50,957 nt of DNA from Bacteroidales bacterium (GTDB lineage: Bacteria; Bacteroidota; Bacteroidia; Bacteroidales; VadinHA17), in contig JANTHB010000014.1 in the NCBI GenBank assembly GCA_024762655.1, forward strand, positions 1 to 50,957, in the 5' to 3' direction. Position 1 is the first letter of the stretch. The number at the start of each line of letters is the position of its first letter. A program made the translations under genes and the position numbers. This document shows, piece by piece, positions 1-9,414 of the stretch. The notes beneath the pieces were generated by a model. It ran no database searches. It had not been told where the DNA came from and worked only from the letters and a program-made list of their open reading frames with translations.

Positions 1-34
1 AACTCTTCTCATCACACTTAATATACTTTTTATT

Positions 35-163
35 ATGTCAACCTACATCCAAAGTCTTTATCATGTCGTCTTCGGAACAAAAAACTACACCGCTTTTCTG
101 ACAAAACATAACGAACAAGACTTGTACAATTTCGTCGCCGGAATTCTGGCGAATCACAAATGA
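35..163 (+). pseudogene. RAYT (IS200-like Y1 transposase) N-terminal remnant, 42 codons
   Basis: The frame opens with MSTYIQSLYHVVFGTKN, the usual first strand of REP-associated tyrosine transposases, and continues to ILANHK before a TGA. Intact family members go on to an HIH motif and a catalytic Tyr; both are missing. The intact copy at 35581-36027 is only about one-third identical over these 42 residues, so this belonged to a different RAYT lineage. From base 160 on, the sequence becomes nearly identical to the 3' end of that other copy, out of frame, so the gene lost roughly 100 codons or was joined to a foreign tail. Not expected to be functional. Confidence 0.75.
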
Positions 164-298
164 GCGATTCTTCCCCTGATCTTTTTATTCACCCCTTTCA
201 GGGATGCCAGACCCCGGGCTGTAGCACCCCACTGATGCCGGTGGCCCGGCAACAGGAGGGTTATTCATGTATTGCCCCTCCGGGGCAAAAGAATACAT
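160..298 (+). repeat. RAYT 3' tail / REP-like hairpin cluster, copy 1
   Basis: About 139 bp that match the reverse complement of 35461-35600 with roughly six differences by eye (about 95% identity). The unit starts inside the last codons of a RAYT gene and runs through several GC-rich inverted repeats, such as GCCGG/CCGGC around 239-252 and TTGCCCC/GGGGCAA around 271-287. The two copies lie in opposite orientation about 35 kb apart. The remaining bases to 386 show nothing recognisable. Confidence 0.8.
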
Positions 299-386
299 CA
301 TCCCCAATTCCGCAAAAGAAAAGCCGAATGGTTTCGTTCACCCGCACGGAACCGACACGAAGATTGTTCGTTTAAGCAATTTTGTT

Positions 387-2543
387 TTAGTCTTCCTGTT
401 GTTCCGCCTCGTAGGCTTTGAGCAGTTCTTCCTGTATCTCTCCCGGCACCTGGGCATATTCGGAGAACGTCATGGTATACATGGCTCGTCCGTTGGTCAG
501 GGAGCTTAGGGAGGTAGAGTATTTGTTCATCTCTGCCAGGGGGACTTTGGCTGTGATTTTCTCAAAGCCTTTTTCGCTGCTCATGCCCATGACGATAGCT
601 CTTCTTCCCTGCAGGTCGCTCATCACATCTCCCATCCGGTCGGAAGGAACCCATACGTTCACTTCATAGATGGGTTCCATGATTTTTGGACCGGCGTTTT
701 TAAAGGCCATACTGAACGCGTTCCTGCCGGCAAGTTTAAAGGAAATTTCATTGGAGTCTACCGGGTGCATCTTCCCGTCGTACACGGCTACCCTGATGTC
801 ACGGGCATATGAGCCGGTGAGCGGGCCTTCTTCCATACGTTCCATGATCCCTTTCAGGATGGCAGGCAGGAAGCGGGCGTCAATGGATCCCCCGACGATA
901 CAGTTATAAAATATCAGTTTTCCTCCCCAGTCAAGGGCTATCTCCTGTTTGTCGCGCACATTTACCTTGATTTCTTTCCCGTTGACCTTGTACATGGTGG
1001 GGTCGGGAGCTCCTTCCTTATACGGTTCTATCACCAGGTGTACTTCTCCGAACTGACCGGCGCCACCCGATTGTTTTTTGTGGCGATAAGAAGCCTGTGC
1101 TACCCTGGTGATGGTTTCCCTGTAGGGGATTTTTGGGGTCAGGAATTCGGTTTCTATTTTAAAGATATTGTCCAGGTGCCATTTCAGAATGTTCAGATGA
1201 TGTTCTCCCTGGCCGTGAATAATGATCTGTTTCAGTTCTTTGGAGTATTCGATAACCACGGCCGGATCCTCCTCATGGAAACGGGTAAGGGCTTCCCCCA
1301 GTTTTTCGTCGTCGGCTTCATTTTTTGCTTTGATCGCCGTACGGTATTTGGGCAGCGGATACTCTATGGCCGGGAAAGTCCAGTCCTGGCCGGGTGCATT
1401 GAGTGTATGGTTGGTCTTGGTGTTTTTCAGTTTCACGGTGCTACCGATGTCACCTGCGACCATTTTGGGGACTTTCTCTCTTTTTCTTCCGGCGGTGACG
1501 AATATCTGATTGATTCTTTCCTTGGCGGAGACGATGGTGTTGATCAGGTCCATGCTTTCGGTGACCTCTCCAGACATCACCTTAAAGAAGTTCACTTCGC
1601 CGATATGTTCTTCGATAGCTGTTTTAAAGACGAACAGGGAGGTGGGGCCTTTGGGGTCGCAGGGGATCTCTTTTCCTTCCGAGTTTACCTGTGCGGGCAT
1701 CTCGTCGGGAGCAGGAACGGCATTAACAATGAATTCCATCAGCCGTTCCACGCCTACGTTTTTCTTGGCAGAGGTACAGAAAACGGGCATGAGGCTGCGT
1801 GCCAGCAAGCCTTCCCTGATCCCTTTACGCATTTCATCCTCGTCCAGCGATTCTTTTTCAAAAAAGAGTTCCATCAGTCCTTCGTCGTTTTCGGCTGCTT
1901 TTTCCACCAGCTCGTTATGAAGCTCTTCGGCCCTTTCTCTGAACTCGTCCGGGATCTCTTCCACCTGAACGGTTCCGTCATCTTTGGGGTATTTGTACAT
2001 TTTCATTTTCAGCACGTCTATGACGGCATTGAACAGATCTCCCTCGTTGACCGGGAACTGCACGATGGCGAGACGATTGCCGAAGCTTTCTTTCATCGTC
2101 TCGAGGGTTTTCTCGAAATTGGTTTTTTCGTGATCAAGACCATTGATCACAAACACCACCGGTTTGTTTCTTTCTTCCGTATGACGATAATGGATTTCTG
2201 TTCCCACTTCCACGCCGCTCTGGGCATTCACCAGGATCAGGGCAGTGTCGGCCGGAAAAAGTCCTGCAACAGCCTGTCCCGAGAAGTCATCCAGTCCGGG
2301 AGCATCGATAAAATTGATCTTATGGTCTTTGAACTCGGCATACAGCACCGTGGAAAATACGGAACTTTCCTGTTCCTGTTCGATAGGATTATAGTCGGAT
2401 ACCGTATTCTTCTGATCGACCTGTCCTTTGCGGTCAATCACCTTGCCGGTGTACAACATGGATTCCGAGAGCGTGGTTTTTCCCGAACCGGCATTACCCA
2501 GTAGTACTACATTTCTGATCTGTTTCGTCTGATACGTTTTCAT
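387..2543 (-). CDS. EF-G paralogue lacking the catalytic histidine (EF-G2 type)
   Basis: 718 residues with the full EF-G domain order: GTPase domain about 1-280, then domains II-V to the end. The P-loop is GNAGSGKT (16-23) instead of AHIDAGKT. The switch II motif is DAPGLDDF (80-87), so Leu84 stands where active EF-G has the catalytic His of DTPGHVDF. The base-specificity motif is NGLD (134-137), not NKxD. The canonical EF-G is encoded at 3820-5928, so this is a second, diverged factor. In Bacteroides thetaiotaomicron an EF-G paralogue without GTPase activity (EF-G2) has been reported to support translation and gut colonisation; this gene resembles that class, by recall rather than alignment. 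It is transcribed away from rpsL and has its own promoter-like box at 2602-2632. Confidence 0.88.
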   Translation of the reverse strand: MKTYQTKQIRNVVLLGNAGSGKTTLSESMLYTGKVIDRKGQVDQKNTVSDYNPIEQEQESSVFSTVLYAEFKDHKINFIDAPGLDDFSGQAVAGLFPADTALILVNAQSGVEVGTEIHYRHTEERNKPVVFVINGLDHEKTNFEKTLETMKESFGNRLAIVQFPVNEGDLFNAVIDVLKMKMYKYPKDDGTVQVEEIPDEFRERAEELHNELVEKAAENDEGLMELFFEKESLDEDEMRKGIREGLLARSLMPVFCTSAKKNVGVERLMEFIVNAVPAPDEMPAQVNSEGKEIPCDPKGPTSLFVFKTAIEEHIGEVNFFKVMSGEVTESMDLINTIVSAKERINQIFVTAGRKREKVPKMVAGDIGSTVKLKNTKTNHTLNAPGQDWTFPAIEYPLPKYRTAIKAKNEADDEKLGEALTRFHEEDPAVVIEYSKELKQIIIHGQGEHHLNILKWHLDNIFKIETEFLTPKIPYRETITRVAQASYRHKKQSGGAGQFGEVHLVIEPYKEGAPDPTMYKVNGKEIKVNVRDKQEIALDWGGKLIFYNCIVGGSIDARFLPAILKGIMERMEEGPLTGSYARDIRVAVYDGKMHPVDSNEISFKLAGRNAFSMAFKNAGPKIMEPIYEVNVWVPSDRMGDVMSDLQGRRAIVMGMSSEKGFEKITAKVPLAEMNKYSTSLSSLTNGRAMYTMTFSEYAQVPGEIQEELLKAYEAEQQED

Positions 2544-2601
2544 TGTTTACGTAATTATCTATAATTGAACAAAATATTAATTCCTTTAAAAATAGGCGCA
2601 C

Positions 2602-2632
2602 CAAAAGTAATAATTTTTTGTTTTCCGTCAAG
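2602..2632 (-). promoter_or_regulatory. Promoter for the EF-G paralogue
   Basis: On the minus strand TACTTTTG (2602-2609) fits the Bacteroidota -7 box TAnnTTTG, with a CTTG-like -33 element 19 nt upstream (2629-2632). The start codon lies about 58 nt downstream of the box. The -33 match is weak. Confidence 0.45.
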
Positions 2633-2679
2633 ATACGGTGGCATGCAATGAGAATTTTTAAAATAAATCACAAGTTTTT

Positions 2680-2709
2680 TTTGAGTTTCCTATAAAAAGT
2701 ATATTTTTG
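2680..2709 (+). promoter_or_regulatory. Distal promoter P1 of the ribosomal operon
   Basis: TTTG (2680-2683), 18 nt spacer, TATTTTTG (2702-2709): a good match to the Bacteroidota TTTG/TAnnTTTG promoter. Transcripts would start near 2715 and carry a leader of about 190 nt before rpsL. Confidence 0.55.
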
Positions 2710-2719
2710 TGCGCTGTTT

Positions 2720-2762
2720 TTCGGGAGAAGGACATAATCTGCGGATGAATTCTTGCCCGAAA
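2720..2762 (+). promoter_or_regulatory. Leader hairpin upstream of rpsL
   Basis: TTCGGG (2720-2725) can pair with CCCGAA (2756-2761), extended by AAG/CTT after a small internal loop. It falls just inside the transcript expected from P1 and is absent from a P2 transcript. Function unknown. The remainder of 2544-2907 contains purine-rich sequence and no ORF or tRNA that I could support. Confidence 0.35.
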
Positions 2763-2842
2763 GTGGAGATCAGGTTATACCTTATATATATAAAGGGGCA
2801 GACCCGGGGGGAGAGAGGAAAAAATATTTCCATGACAGTGTG

Positions 2843-2871
2843 TTGGTTTTTAAAAAAAAAGAATACCTTTG
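2843..2871 (+). promoter_or_regulatory. Proximal promoter P2 of the ribosomal operon
   Basis: TACCTTTG at 2864-2871 matches TAnnTTTG; TTGG at 2843-2846 is a possible -33 element, 17 nt upstream. Start of transcription would be near 2878, leaving a 30-nt A/T-rich leader before rpsL. Confidence 0.5.
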
Positions 2872-2907
2872 CACTCCAATTTTGTAAAATAATTAAATGT
2901 TGGTTTT

Positions 2908-3282
2908 ATGCCTACAATACAACAGTTAGTAAGAAAAGGAAGAAAGAAAATTGTTGAAAAGAGCAAGGCTCCTGCCCTGGATTCATGTCCTCAGAGAAGG
3001 GGAGTTTGTGTACGTGTGTATACCACCACGCCCAAGAAGCCGAATTCAGCCATGCGCAAGGTAGCCAGGGTTCGTCTGACCAACGGAAAGGAAGTGAATG
3101 CTTACATTCCCGGGGAAGGACACAATCTTCAGGAGCACTCTATCGTGCTGATCCGGGGAGGGAGAGTAAAAGACCTGCCTGGTGTTCGTTATCACCTGAT
3201 CCGCGGAGCACTGGATGCCTCCGGCGTAGAAGGTCGTACACAGCGCCGGTCAAAATACGGAACCAAAAAGCCTAAACAGTAA
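2908..3282 (+). CDS. rpsL: 30S ribosomal protein S12 (uS12)
   Basis: 124 residues, full length, collinear with E. coli S12. It sits at the decoding centre of the small subunit. The loop [11 protein letters not shown] contains Lys43 and the loop [12 protein letters not shown] contains Lys88, the two residues most often altered in streptomycin resistance; both are wild type here. First gene of the joined str-S10-spc-alpha run, 18 nt before rpsG. A purine-rich Shine-Dalgarno sequence is not evident, as is common in this phylum. Confidence 0.98.
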   Translation: MPTIQQLVRKGRKKIVEKSKAPALDSCPQRRGVCVRVYTTTPKKPNSAMRKVARVRLTNGKEVNAYIPGEGHNLQEHSIVLIRGGRVKDLPGVRYHLIRGALDASGVEGRTQRRSKYGTKKPKQ

Positions 3283-3300
3283 TTTTGAATTTTTTTTGCA

Positions 3301-3795
3301 ATGAGAAAAGCAAAGCCGAAAAAAAGAACGATTTTACCAGACCCGAGATATAATGATCCTCTGGTAACCCAGTTTGTCAACAACCTGATGTTGCAGGGGA
3401 AGAAGAACCTCTCCTTTAAGATCTTCTATGAGGCGATGGATATCATCGAGGGACGGATAAAGAATGAGAAGAACGAGAAGAACGAGGAGATGAAACCGCT
3501 GGATGTATGGAAGAAGGCGTTGGAGAACATTACGCCTCAGGTAGAGGTGAAAAGCCGCCGTGTGGGAGGGGCTACCTTTCAGGTTCCGATGGAGGTAAGG
3601 CCCGGACGTAAGGTCTCGCTGAGCATGAAAAACCTGATTTTGTTTGCCAGAAAACGCAGTGGGAAAAGCATGAGCGAGAAACTGGCCGCTGAGATACTGG
3701 CTGCTTACAAGGGAGAAGGCGGCGCTTATAAAAGAAAAGAAGATATGCACCGGATGGCTGAAGCCAATAAAGCTTTTGCACATTTCCGGTTTTAA
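3301..3795 (+). CDS. rpsG: 30S ribosomal protein S7 (uS7)
   Basis: 164 residues, a little longer than the usual 156-158. S7 nucleates the head of the 30S subunit and lines the E site. The family signature [17 protein letters not shown] is near the start and [15 protein letters not shown] in the middle. The extra residues come from an insertion reading NEKNEKNE (about 59-66), encoded by a nine-base repeat of the type GAGAAGAAC near 3466-3488, between two helices. It ends in [12 protein letters not shown]. Followed 24 nt later by fusA. Confidence 0.97.
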   Translation: MRKAKPKKRTILPDPRYNDPLVTQFVNNLMLQGKKNLSFKIFYEAMDIIEGRIKNEKNEKNEEMKPLDVWKKALENITPQVEVKSRRVGGATFQVPMEVRPGRKVSLSMKNLILFARKRSGKSMSEKLAAEILAAYKGEGGAYKRKEDMHRMAEANKAFAHFRF

Positions 3796-3819
3796 TTTAA
3801 ATGAAGAGACTATAGTAGC

Positions 3820-5928
3820 ATGGGTGACCGTCTGAAACATACGAGAAACATAGGGATCATGGCTCACATTGATGCGGGCAAGACCACCACCACCGAGCGG
3901 GTCCTTTTCTATACGGGGATAACCCATCGTATAGGGGAAGTGCATGACGGTGCCGCCCAGATGGACTGGATGGTGCAGGAGCAGGAGCGTGGTATCACCA
4001 TCACCTCGGCTGCCACCACCACGTTCTGGAAATACAAGGGAGAAGATTACAAGATCAATATCATAGACACCCCGGGCCACGTTGACTTTACGGTTGAGGT
4101 AGAGCGTTCGCTGCGCGTGCTGGACGGGGCCGTAGCCGTTTTTTGTGCCGTGAGTGGGGTGGAACCCCAGTCGGAGACGGTATGGCGTCAGGCGGATAAA
4201 TACGGGGTGCCGCGTATTGCTTTTGTCAACAAAATGGATCGCGTAGGCGCTGATTATTTCAGTGTTGTGAACGAGATACGTGAAAAACTGCGGGCCAACC
4301 CCATTCCGGTACAGATACCCATCGGTTCGGAAGATTCTTTTAAAGGAGTTATCGACCTGATGGAAAACAAGGCGGTGGTCTGGCATGACGACGAGACGAT
4401 GGGCGTAAAATACAGCCTGGAGGACATCCCTACCGAGCTGGCCGACGAAGCTGCCGAATGGCGGAATAAACTGGTGGAAGCGGTGGCTGAGAAAAATGAT
4501 GAGTTGCTGGAACGTTATTTTGAGAATCCCGACTCCATCACGCCTGACGAGATGGCTGCCGTGATACGTGAAGCTACCATAGACGGGACGATTGTTCCGG
4601 TGATGTGCGGATCGGCTTTTAAAAACAAAGGGGTACAGCGCCTGCTGGATGCCATCGTGGCTTACCTGCCCAGTCCGCTGGATATAGGTGCCGTAAAAGG
4701 CATACATCCCCATACCCATAAGGAGATCACACGCGAGCCGGATGTGGATGCTCCGTTATCAGCCCTGGCCTTCAAGATTGCCACCGACCCCTATGTCGGA
4801 CGCCTGGTTTATCTGAGGGTTTATTCGGGTAAACTGTTGCCGGGCATGACGGTTTTAAATCCGCGTACAGGCAAGAAAGACCGCATCAACCGGTTATACC
4901 AGATGCATGCCAACAAACAGAATCCCCGCGAGGTTATCGAAGCCGGTGATATATGCGGAGCTGTGGGGCTGAAAGACATACGTACCGGAGATACCGTTAC
5001 AGATATTTCCCGTCCCATCTCGCTTGAATCCATGACGTTCCCCGAGCCGGTGATCGGCGTGGCCATAGAGCCTAAGACACAGGCTGACATGGACAAGCTG
5101 GGAACGGCATTAAACAAATTGAGTGAGGAAGATCCGACGTTCAAGATCAAGACAGATGAGGATTCGGGACAGACGATCATCAGCGGGATGGGAGAGTTGC
5201 ACCTGGAGATCCTCATTGACAGGCTGAAACGTGAGTTCAAGGTAGAATGTAACCAGGGACAACCCCAGGTAGCATATAAAGAAGCCCTGACAGCTACCAT
5301 CGAGCATCGTGAAGTTTTCAAGAAACAGACCGGAGGTCGTGGTAAGTTTGCGGATATCCTCATAGAGATAGGTCCTGCAGATGAAGGAGTTACCGGTTTG
5401 CAGTTTGAAGATAAGGTAAAAGGAGGGAATATCCCCAAAGAATATATGCCGGCGGTAGAAAAAGGATTTAAGCTGGCCATGCAAAACGGCCCGTTGGCCG
5501 GTTTTCCGCTGGACAATCTGAAGGTAGTGGTGAAAGACGGATCTTACCATCCGGTGGATTCAGACGCTCTTTCTTTCCAAATGGCTGCCGAGCGTGCTTT
5601 CCGGAATGCGGCGCCCAAAGGCAAACCCATCCTGCTTGAGCCGATCATGTCGGCCGAGGTGGTTACCCCTGAGGAATATATGGGGGATGTAATCACCGAT
5701 TTTAATAAACGCCGGGGGAGAATTGAAGGCATGGAGTCGAAAGCCGGAGCCCGGGTCATCAAAGCCCAGGTCCCCCTGGCCGAAAACTTCGGTTATGTGA
5801 CCGTTTTGCGGACGATAACTTCGGGACGTGCCACTTCTTCGATGGAATTCTCCCATTATGAACCTGTACCGGCGGAGATTGCCGAGAAGGTGATAGAAAA
5901 TACCAAGGGAATAATTAAAGTTGTTTAA
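3820..5928 (+). CDS. fusA: Elongation factor G
   Basis: 702 residues, canonical translational GTPase that drives ribosomal translocation and, with RRF, recycling. The P-loop is AHIDAGKTT (15-23). Switch II is DTPGHVDF with the catalytic His87 present, and the NKMD specificity motif is intact. Domains II-V follow, ending in [12 protein letters not shown]. It lies in the classical str position between rpsG and rpsJ. No tuf follows it, so EF-Tu must be encoded elsewhere. The contrast with the histidine-less paralogue at 387-2543 marks this as the housekeeping enzyme. Confidence 0.98.
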   Translation: MGDRLKHTRNIGIMAHIDAGKTTTTERVLFYTGITHRIGEVHDGAAQMDWMVQEQERGITITSAATTTFWKYKGEDYKINIIDTPGHVDFTVEVERSLRVLDGAVAVFCAVSGVEPQSETVWRQADKYGVPRIAFVNKMDRVGADYFSVVNEIREKLRANPIPVQIPIGSEDSFKGVIDLMENKAVVWHDDETMGVKYSLEDIPTELADEAAEWRNKLVEAVAEKNDELLERYFENPDSITPDEMAAVIREATIDGTIVPVMCGSAFKNKGVQRLLDAIVAYLPSPLDIGAVKGIHPHTHKEITREPDVDAPLSALAFKIATDPYVGRLVYLRVYSGKLLPGMTVLNPRTGKKDRINRLYQMHANKQNPREVIEAGDICGAVGLKDIRTGDTVTDISRPISLESMTFPEPVIGVAIEPKTQADMDKLGTALNKLSEEDPTFKIKTDEDSGQTIISGMGELHLEILIDRLKREFKVECNQGQPQVAYKEALTATIEHREVFKKQTGGRGKFADILIEIGPADEGVTGLQFEDKVKGGNIPKEYMPAVEKGFKLAMQNGPLAGFPLDNLKVVVKDGSYHPVDSDALSFQMAAERAFRNAAPKGKPILLEPIMSAEVVTPEEYMGDVITDFNKRRGRIEGMESKAGARVIKAQVPLAENFGYVTVLRTITSGRATSSMEFSHYEPVPAEIAEKVIENTKGIIKVV

Positions 5929-5960
5929 AATAATTAAGTCAACAATAAGATAAAGGAATA

Positions 5961-6266
5961 ATGAGTCAGAAAATTCGGATAAAACTGAAATCGTATGATC
6001 ACAATCTGGTAGATAAGTCTGCCGAGAAGATTGTAAAAACGGTTAAATCCACAGGTGCCATTGTTAGTGGTCCGATCCCGCTGCCTACGCACAAGCGTAT
6101 TTTTACGGTGCTGCGTTCTCCTTTTGTGAACAAAAAGTCAAGAGAACAATTTCAGTTGTCATCATACAAGAGACTGATGGATATTTACAGTTCGACACCC
6201 AAGACCATCGATGCTTTGATGAAACTGGAACTTCCCAGTGGTGTTGAAGTTGAAATTAAGGTTTGA
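5961..6266 (+). CDS. rpsJ: 30S ribosomal protein S10 (uS10 / NusE)
   Basis: 101 residues. S10 is part of the 30S head and, as NusE, couples NusB and NusG in antitermination. The motif [10 protein letters not shown] and the loop [12 protein letters not shown] are typical. Opens the S10 cluster 32 nt after fusA, without a visible terminator or promoter between, so it is read with the str genes. Confidence 0.97.
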   Translation: MSQKIRIKLKSYDHNLVDKSAEKIVKTVKSTGAIVSGPIPLPTHKRIFTVLRSPFVNKKSREQFQLSSYKRLMDIYSSTPKTIDALMKLELPSGVEVEIKV

Positions 6267-6284
6267 AATAAGAAACGTTAGACC

Positions 6285-6902
6285 ATGCAAGGATTAATAG
6301 GAAAAAAAGTAGGAATGACCTCTGTCTTTGACGAGGATGGGAACAATATCCCGGTGACGGTGATAGAGGCGGGGCCATGCGTTGTTACGCAGATAAAAAC
6401 GGCGGAAAAAGACGGTTATGATGCTGTTCAACTCGGTTTTGACGAGAAGAAGGAAAAAAACACCAACAAGCCGATGCAGGGTCATTTCAAGAAAACCGGG
6501 ACCACACCCAGGCGCAAGCTGGCGGAATTTACCGGATTCGGGGATGACGTGAAACCGGGTGATGTGTTGACGGTCGATTTATTTAATGATGACAACTGGT
6601 TGGATATAAGAGGTGTTTCCAAAGGGAAAGGATTCCAGGGGGTTGTCAAGCGCCACGGTTTTCGCGGGGTCGGAGATGCCACCCATGGTCAGCACAACCG
6701 TGGCCGGGCTCCGGGATCTCTCGGGGGGTCATCGTATCCTTCACGTGTATTCAAGGGCATGAGAATGGCCGGACGTACCGGAGGGAAGCAGGTGGCTATG
6801 ATCTCCCTGCGCATTATGAAGATCATTCCGGAGAAGAACTTATTATTAGTGAAAGGATCCGTGCCGGGTCCCAAAGGTTCATACTTAATTATTACAAAGT
6901 AA
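6285..6902 (+). CDS. rplC: 50S ribosomal protein L3 (uL3)
   Basis: 205 residues. An early-assembly protein whose long loop reaches toward the peptidyl transferase centre. The family signature is clear in [16 protein letters not shown] followed by [15 protein letters not shown] and GRTGGKQV. Its TAA stop shares one base with the ATG of rplD (sequence TAATG), suggesting translational coupling. Confidence 0.97.
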   Translation: MQGLIGKKVGMTSVFDEDGNNIPVTVIEAGPCVVTQIKTAEKDGYDAVQLGFDEKKEKNTNKPMQGHFKKTGTTPRRKLAEFTGFGDDVKPGDVLTVDLFNDDNWLDIRGVSKGKGFQGVVKRHGFRGVGDATHGQHNRGRAPGSLGGSSYPSRVFKGMRMAGRTGGKQVAMISLRIMKIIPEKNLLLVKGSVPGPKGSYLIITK

Positions 6903-7531
6903 TGAAACTGAAAGTAGTAAACATAGAAGGAAAAGAAACGGGCAGAACCGTGGATCTGAATGATCAGTTGATTCCGCAGGAGCCGAATGATCATGCCATT
7001 TATCTGGATGTAAAGAGATATCTTGCAGCCCAAAGGCAGGGTACGCATAAAGCCAAAGAGAGAGGCGAAGTCAGAGCCAGTACGCGCAAGATCAAGAGGC
7101 AAAAAGGTACGGGCACGGCCCGGGCAGGGAGTATTGCTTCTCCGCTGTTCAGAGGGGGAGGACGAACCTTCGGTCCCCGGCCGCGTAGTTACGAGATCAA
7201 GCTGAACAAGAAAGTGAAAAAGCTGGCACGCCGTTCGGCCCTGTCTTATAAACTGAAAGAAGATCAGTTGATTGTGATAGAAGACTTCAGTTTGGAAGCT
7301 CCAAAGACAAGAGAGTTCGTGAAGATCAAGAATAATCTGAATATCCCGGAGAAGAAGTCTCTTTTTGTCTTGCCCGAGCAGGATAAAAATATATTTTTGT
7401 CATCCCGTAATCTACGAGGATCAGATGTTGTAACAGTCAATAATCTAACCACATACGATCTGATGCATGCGTCGGCGGTTGTGTTTTCGGAAAAGGCTGT
7501 TGAGATATTAAATGCAAGTATTGAAAGTTAA
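6902..7531 (+). CDS. rplD: 50S ribosomal protein L4 (uL4)
   Basis: 209 residues. The globular domain binds domain I of 23S rRNA and the loop STRKIKRQKGTGTARAGS (about 61-78), followed by RGGGRTFGP, lines the exit tunnel near the macrolide region. In enterobacteria L4 also represses its own operon; no equivalent leader structure was recognised here. Starts inside the rplC stop codon. Confidence 0.97.
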   Translation: MKLKVVNIEGKETGRTVDLNDQLIPQEPNDHAIYLDVKRYLAAQRQGTHKAKERGEVRASTRKIKRQKGTGTARAGSIASPLFRGGGRTFGPRPRSYEIKLNKKVKKLARRSALSYKLKEDQLIVIEDFSLEAPKTREFVKIKNNLNIPEKKSLFVLPEQDKNIFLSSRNLRGSDVVTVNNLTTYDLMHASAVVFSEKAVEILNASIES

Positions 7532-7548
7532 AGAAATACCGAAAGGTC

Positions 7549-7839
7549 ATGAATATATTGATAAAACCTGTTGTAACGGAAAAGATGACTGCTCAGGGCG
7601 AAACCCTGAACAGGTATGGTTTCATCGTGGACAAACGTGCCAATAAGTTGCAGATCAAAAATGCAATTGAGGAGTTATACGGTGTTACGGTGGAAAATGT
7701 CAACACCATGCGATATGGTGGCAAAAACAGAAACAGGTATACACGTAGTGGTATCCAAACCGGGAAAACGAATGCCTATAAAAAGGCGATCGTCACCCTG
7801 GCCGAAGGGGATACGATTGATTTTTACAGCAATATTTAA
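7549..7839 (+). CDS. rplW: 50S ribosomal protein L23 (uL23)
   Basis: 96 residues. Sits at the exit of the nascent-chain tunnel where trigger factor and SRP dock. Begins MNILIKPVVTEK, the usual opening, and has the conserved YGVTVENVNTM segment followed by a basic loop. Lies 17 nt after rplD and 6 nt before rplB. Confidence 0.97.
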   Translation: MNILIKPVVTEKMTAQGETLNRYGFIVDKRANKLQIKNAIEELYGVTVENVNTMRYGGKNRNRYTRSGIQTGKTNAYKKAIVTLAEGDTIDFYSNI

Positions 7840-7845
7840 ACGATT

Positions 7846-8676
7846 ATGGCAGTAAGAAAATTAAATCCGGTAACGCCCGGCCAGCGGCACAAAGTGATCG
7901 CCACGAACGATGACATTACCGCCGTCAAGCCTGAGAAGTCGTTGTTGTTGCCCCTGAAAAAATCGGGAGGCAGAAACAATACCGGGAAGATGACGATGCG
8001 ATATGTTGGGGGCGGACATAAGAGAAAACTACGGATCATTGATTTCAAGCGGGACAAAGAAGGAGTCCCTGCGGTGGTCAAGACCATCGAATATGATCCC
8101 AACCGCTCGGCTCGCATTGCTCTCGTAGTATACCGGGACGGAGAAAAGCGGTATATCATCGCTCCCAACGGACTGAAAGTGGGTCAGACCGTGCAATCGG
8201 GCAAAGGCATTGCTCCCGAGATTGGGAATAGCCTGTATCTTTCGGATATACCGTTGGGGACCATCATCCATAACATCGAGCTGGTTCCCAGAAGAGGCGC
8301 TGCCATGGTGCGCAGTGCCGGCAGTTTTGCGCAGCTTACCAGCCGGGATGGGAAATATGCTATTATAAAACTTCCTTCCGGGGAGTCCCGGATGGTGCTG
8401 GTAACCTGTAAGGCAACCATCGGAAGTGTTTCCAACTCGGATCACGGGCTGGTCCACTCGGGGAAAGCCGGGCGTTCCAGATGGTTGGGCAGAAGGCCCC
8501 GTGTCAGAGGGGTTGCCATGAACCCGGTAGATCACCCGATGGGAGGCGGGGAAGGCAGAGCCTCCGGAGGCCACCCGCGTTCACGGAATGGTATGCCTGC
8601 CAAAGGCTACAAGACCAGACCGAAAAAGAAAAAGTCGAATAAATTTATTGTAGAAAAAAGAAAAAGTAAAAGATAA
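7846..8676 (+). CDS. rplB: 50S ribosomal protein L2 (uL2)
   Basis: 276 residues. Needed for subunit association and for the peptidyl transferase region. The C-terminal signature reads [17 protein letters not shown]; most bacteria have DHPHGGGEGR, so the second His is Met here. From memory this substitution is common in Bacteroidota and is not a sign of inactivity. Only three bases separate it from rpsS. Confidence 0.98.
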   Translation: MAVRKLNPVTPGQRHKVIATNDDITAVKPEKSLLLPLKKSGGRNNTGKMTMRYVGGGHKRKLRIIDFKRDKEGVPAVVKTIEYDPNRSARIALVVYRDGEKRYIIAPNGLKVGQTVQSGKGIAPEIGNSLYLSDIPLGTIIHNIELVPRRGAAMVRSAGSFAQLTSRDGKYAIIKLPSGESRMVLVTCKATIGSVSNSDHGLVHSGKAGRSRWLGRRPRVRGVAMNPVDHPMGGGEGRASGGHPRSRNGMPAKGYKTRPKKKKSNKFIVEKRKSKR

Positions 8677-8679
8677 ACC

Positions 8680-8946
8680 ATGAGTCGTTCGTTAAAAAAG
8701 GGTCCTTTTATAGATTACAAGCTCGAGAAGAGAGTTCTTGAGATGAATGAGTCGGGCAAGAAAACGGTCATCAAGACTTGGTCCCGGCGTTCTATGATCT
8801 CTCCGGATTTTGTAGGACATACCATTGCCGTCCATAACGGGAACAAGTTTATCCCGGTATATGTAACAGAGAATATGGTTGGCCATAAGCTCGGAGAATT
8901 TGCACCGACCCGTACCTGGAGAGGACATGGAGGAAAGGCTAGATAA
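8680..8946 (+). CDS. rpsS: 30S ribosomal protein S19 (uS19)
   Basis: 88 residues. Forms a head complex with S13 and contacts the A-site finger. Starts [15 protein letters not shown] and contains [21 protein letters not shown] shortened signature elements ([13 protein letters not shown]), ending [15 protein letters not shown]. Standard length for the family, 18 nt ahead of rplV. Confidence 0.97.
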   Translation: MSRSLKKGPFIDYKLEKRVLEMNESGKKTVIKTWSRRSMISPDFVGHTIAVHNGNKFIPVYVTENMVGHKLGEFAPTRTWRGHGGKAR

Positions 8947-8964
8947 TATTAAAAGAGATTAATC

Positions 8965-9414
8965 ATGGGAAAAAGAAAAAGAGACCGAGCCACCGCTATA
9001 AAGGAAGCCAAAAAAGGAGAATACAGGGCTGTCCTGCGCAATGACCCCGTATCCCCCAGAAAGATGCGGCTGGTGGCTGATATGATCAGAGGCTTGGACG
9101 TTAACAGAGCTCTGGATATCCTGAAGTACAGTAACAAAGAGGCCAGCCGGAGGGTGGAAAAACTTGTTCTTTCAGCCATTGCCAACTGGCAGGAGAAAAA
9201 TGAAGGGGTGAGGCTCGAAGATAGTCAACTGTATGTAAAAGAAGTGTATGTGAATGCCGGCAGGACCCTGAAAAGACTTCGTCCTGCCCCACAGGGACGG
9301 GCTTACCGGGTCCGGAAACGTTCCAACCATATCACCGTGGTGCTTGACAGCTTCGTGTTGTCTGAGAATGTTACAGAAGAAACAGAAAATGCAGAAAATA
9401 CAAATATTGAATAA
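8965..9414 (+). CDS. rplV: 50S ribosomal protein L22 (uL22)
   Basis: 149 residues against about 110 in E. coli. The core (about 17-125) includes [14 protein letters not shown] and the tunnel beta-hairpin [17 protein letters not shown], where macrolide-resistance changes map in other bacteria. The N-terminus has an extra basic stretch ([13 protein letters not shown]) and the C-terminus an acidic tail ([14 protein letters not shown]). The stop codon abuts the rpsC start directly. Confidence 0.96.
   Translation: MGKRKRDRATAIKEAKKGEYRAVLRNDPVSPRKMRLVADMIRGLDVNRALDILKYSNKEASRRVEKLVLSAIANWQEKNEGVRLEDSQLYVKEVYVNAGRTLKRLRPAPQGRAYRVRKRSNHITVVLDSFVLSENVTEETENAENTNIE

Noticed and set aside
160-375. Short frame MSDSSPDLFIHPFQG and its twin at 35340-35648
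   Set aside because: Both run through the hairpin tail repeat; similarity is explained by the DNA repeat, and the frames end differently.
1038-2504. 488-codon frame on the plus strand opposite the EF-G paralogue
   Set aside because: It is the antisense shadow of a well-supported GTPase gene; its translation is rich in Phe, His and Gly without any recognisable domain.
2544-2907. Possible tRNA or small ORF in the fusA-like/rpsL intergenic region
   Set aside because: No cloverleaf or T-loop consensus was found, and the one ORF through it is overlapped by both promoters.
3334-4719. 461-codon minus-strand frame opposite rpsG and fusA
   Set aside because: It spans two conserved genes on the other strand and has no signal, motif or promoter of its own.
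8500-8570. Loss of a conserved His in L2 (DHPM instead of DHPH) as a functional defect
   Set aside because: I recall this substitution in other Bacteroidota L2 proteins, so it is treated as a lineage trait rather than a lesion.
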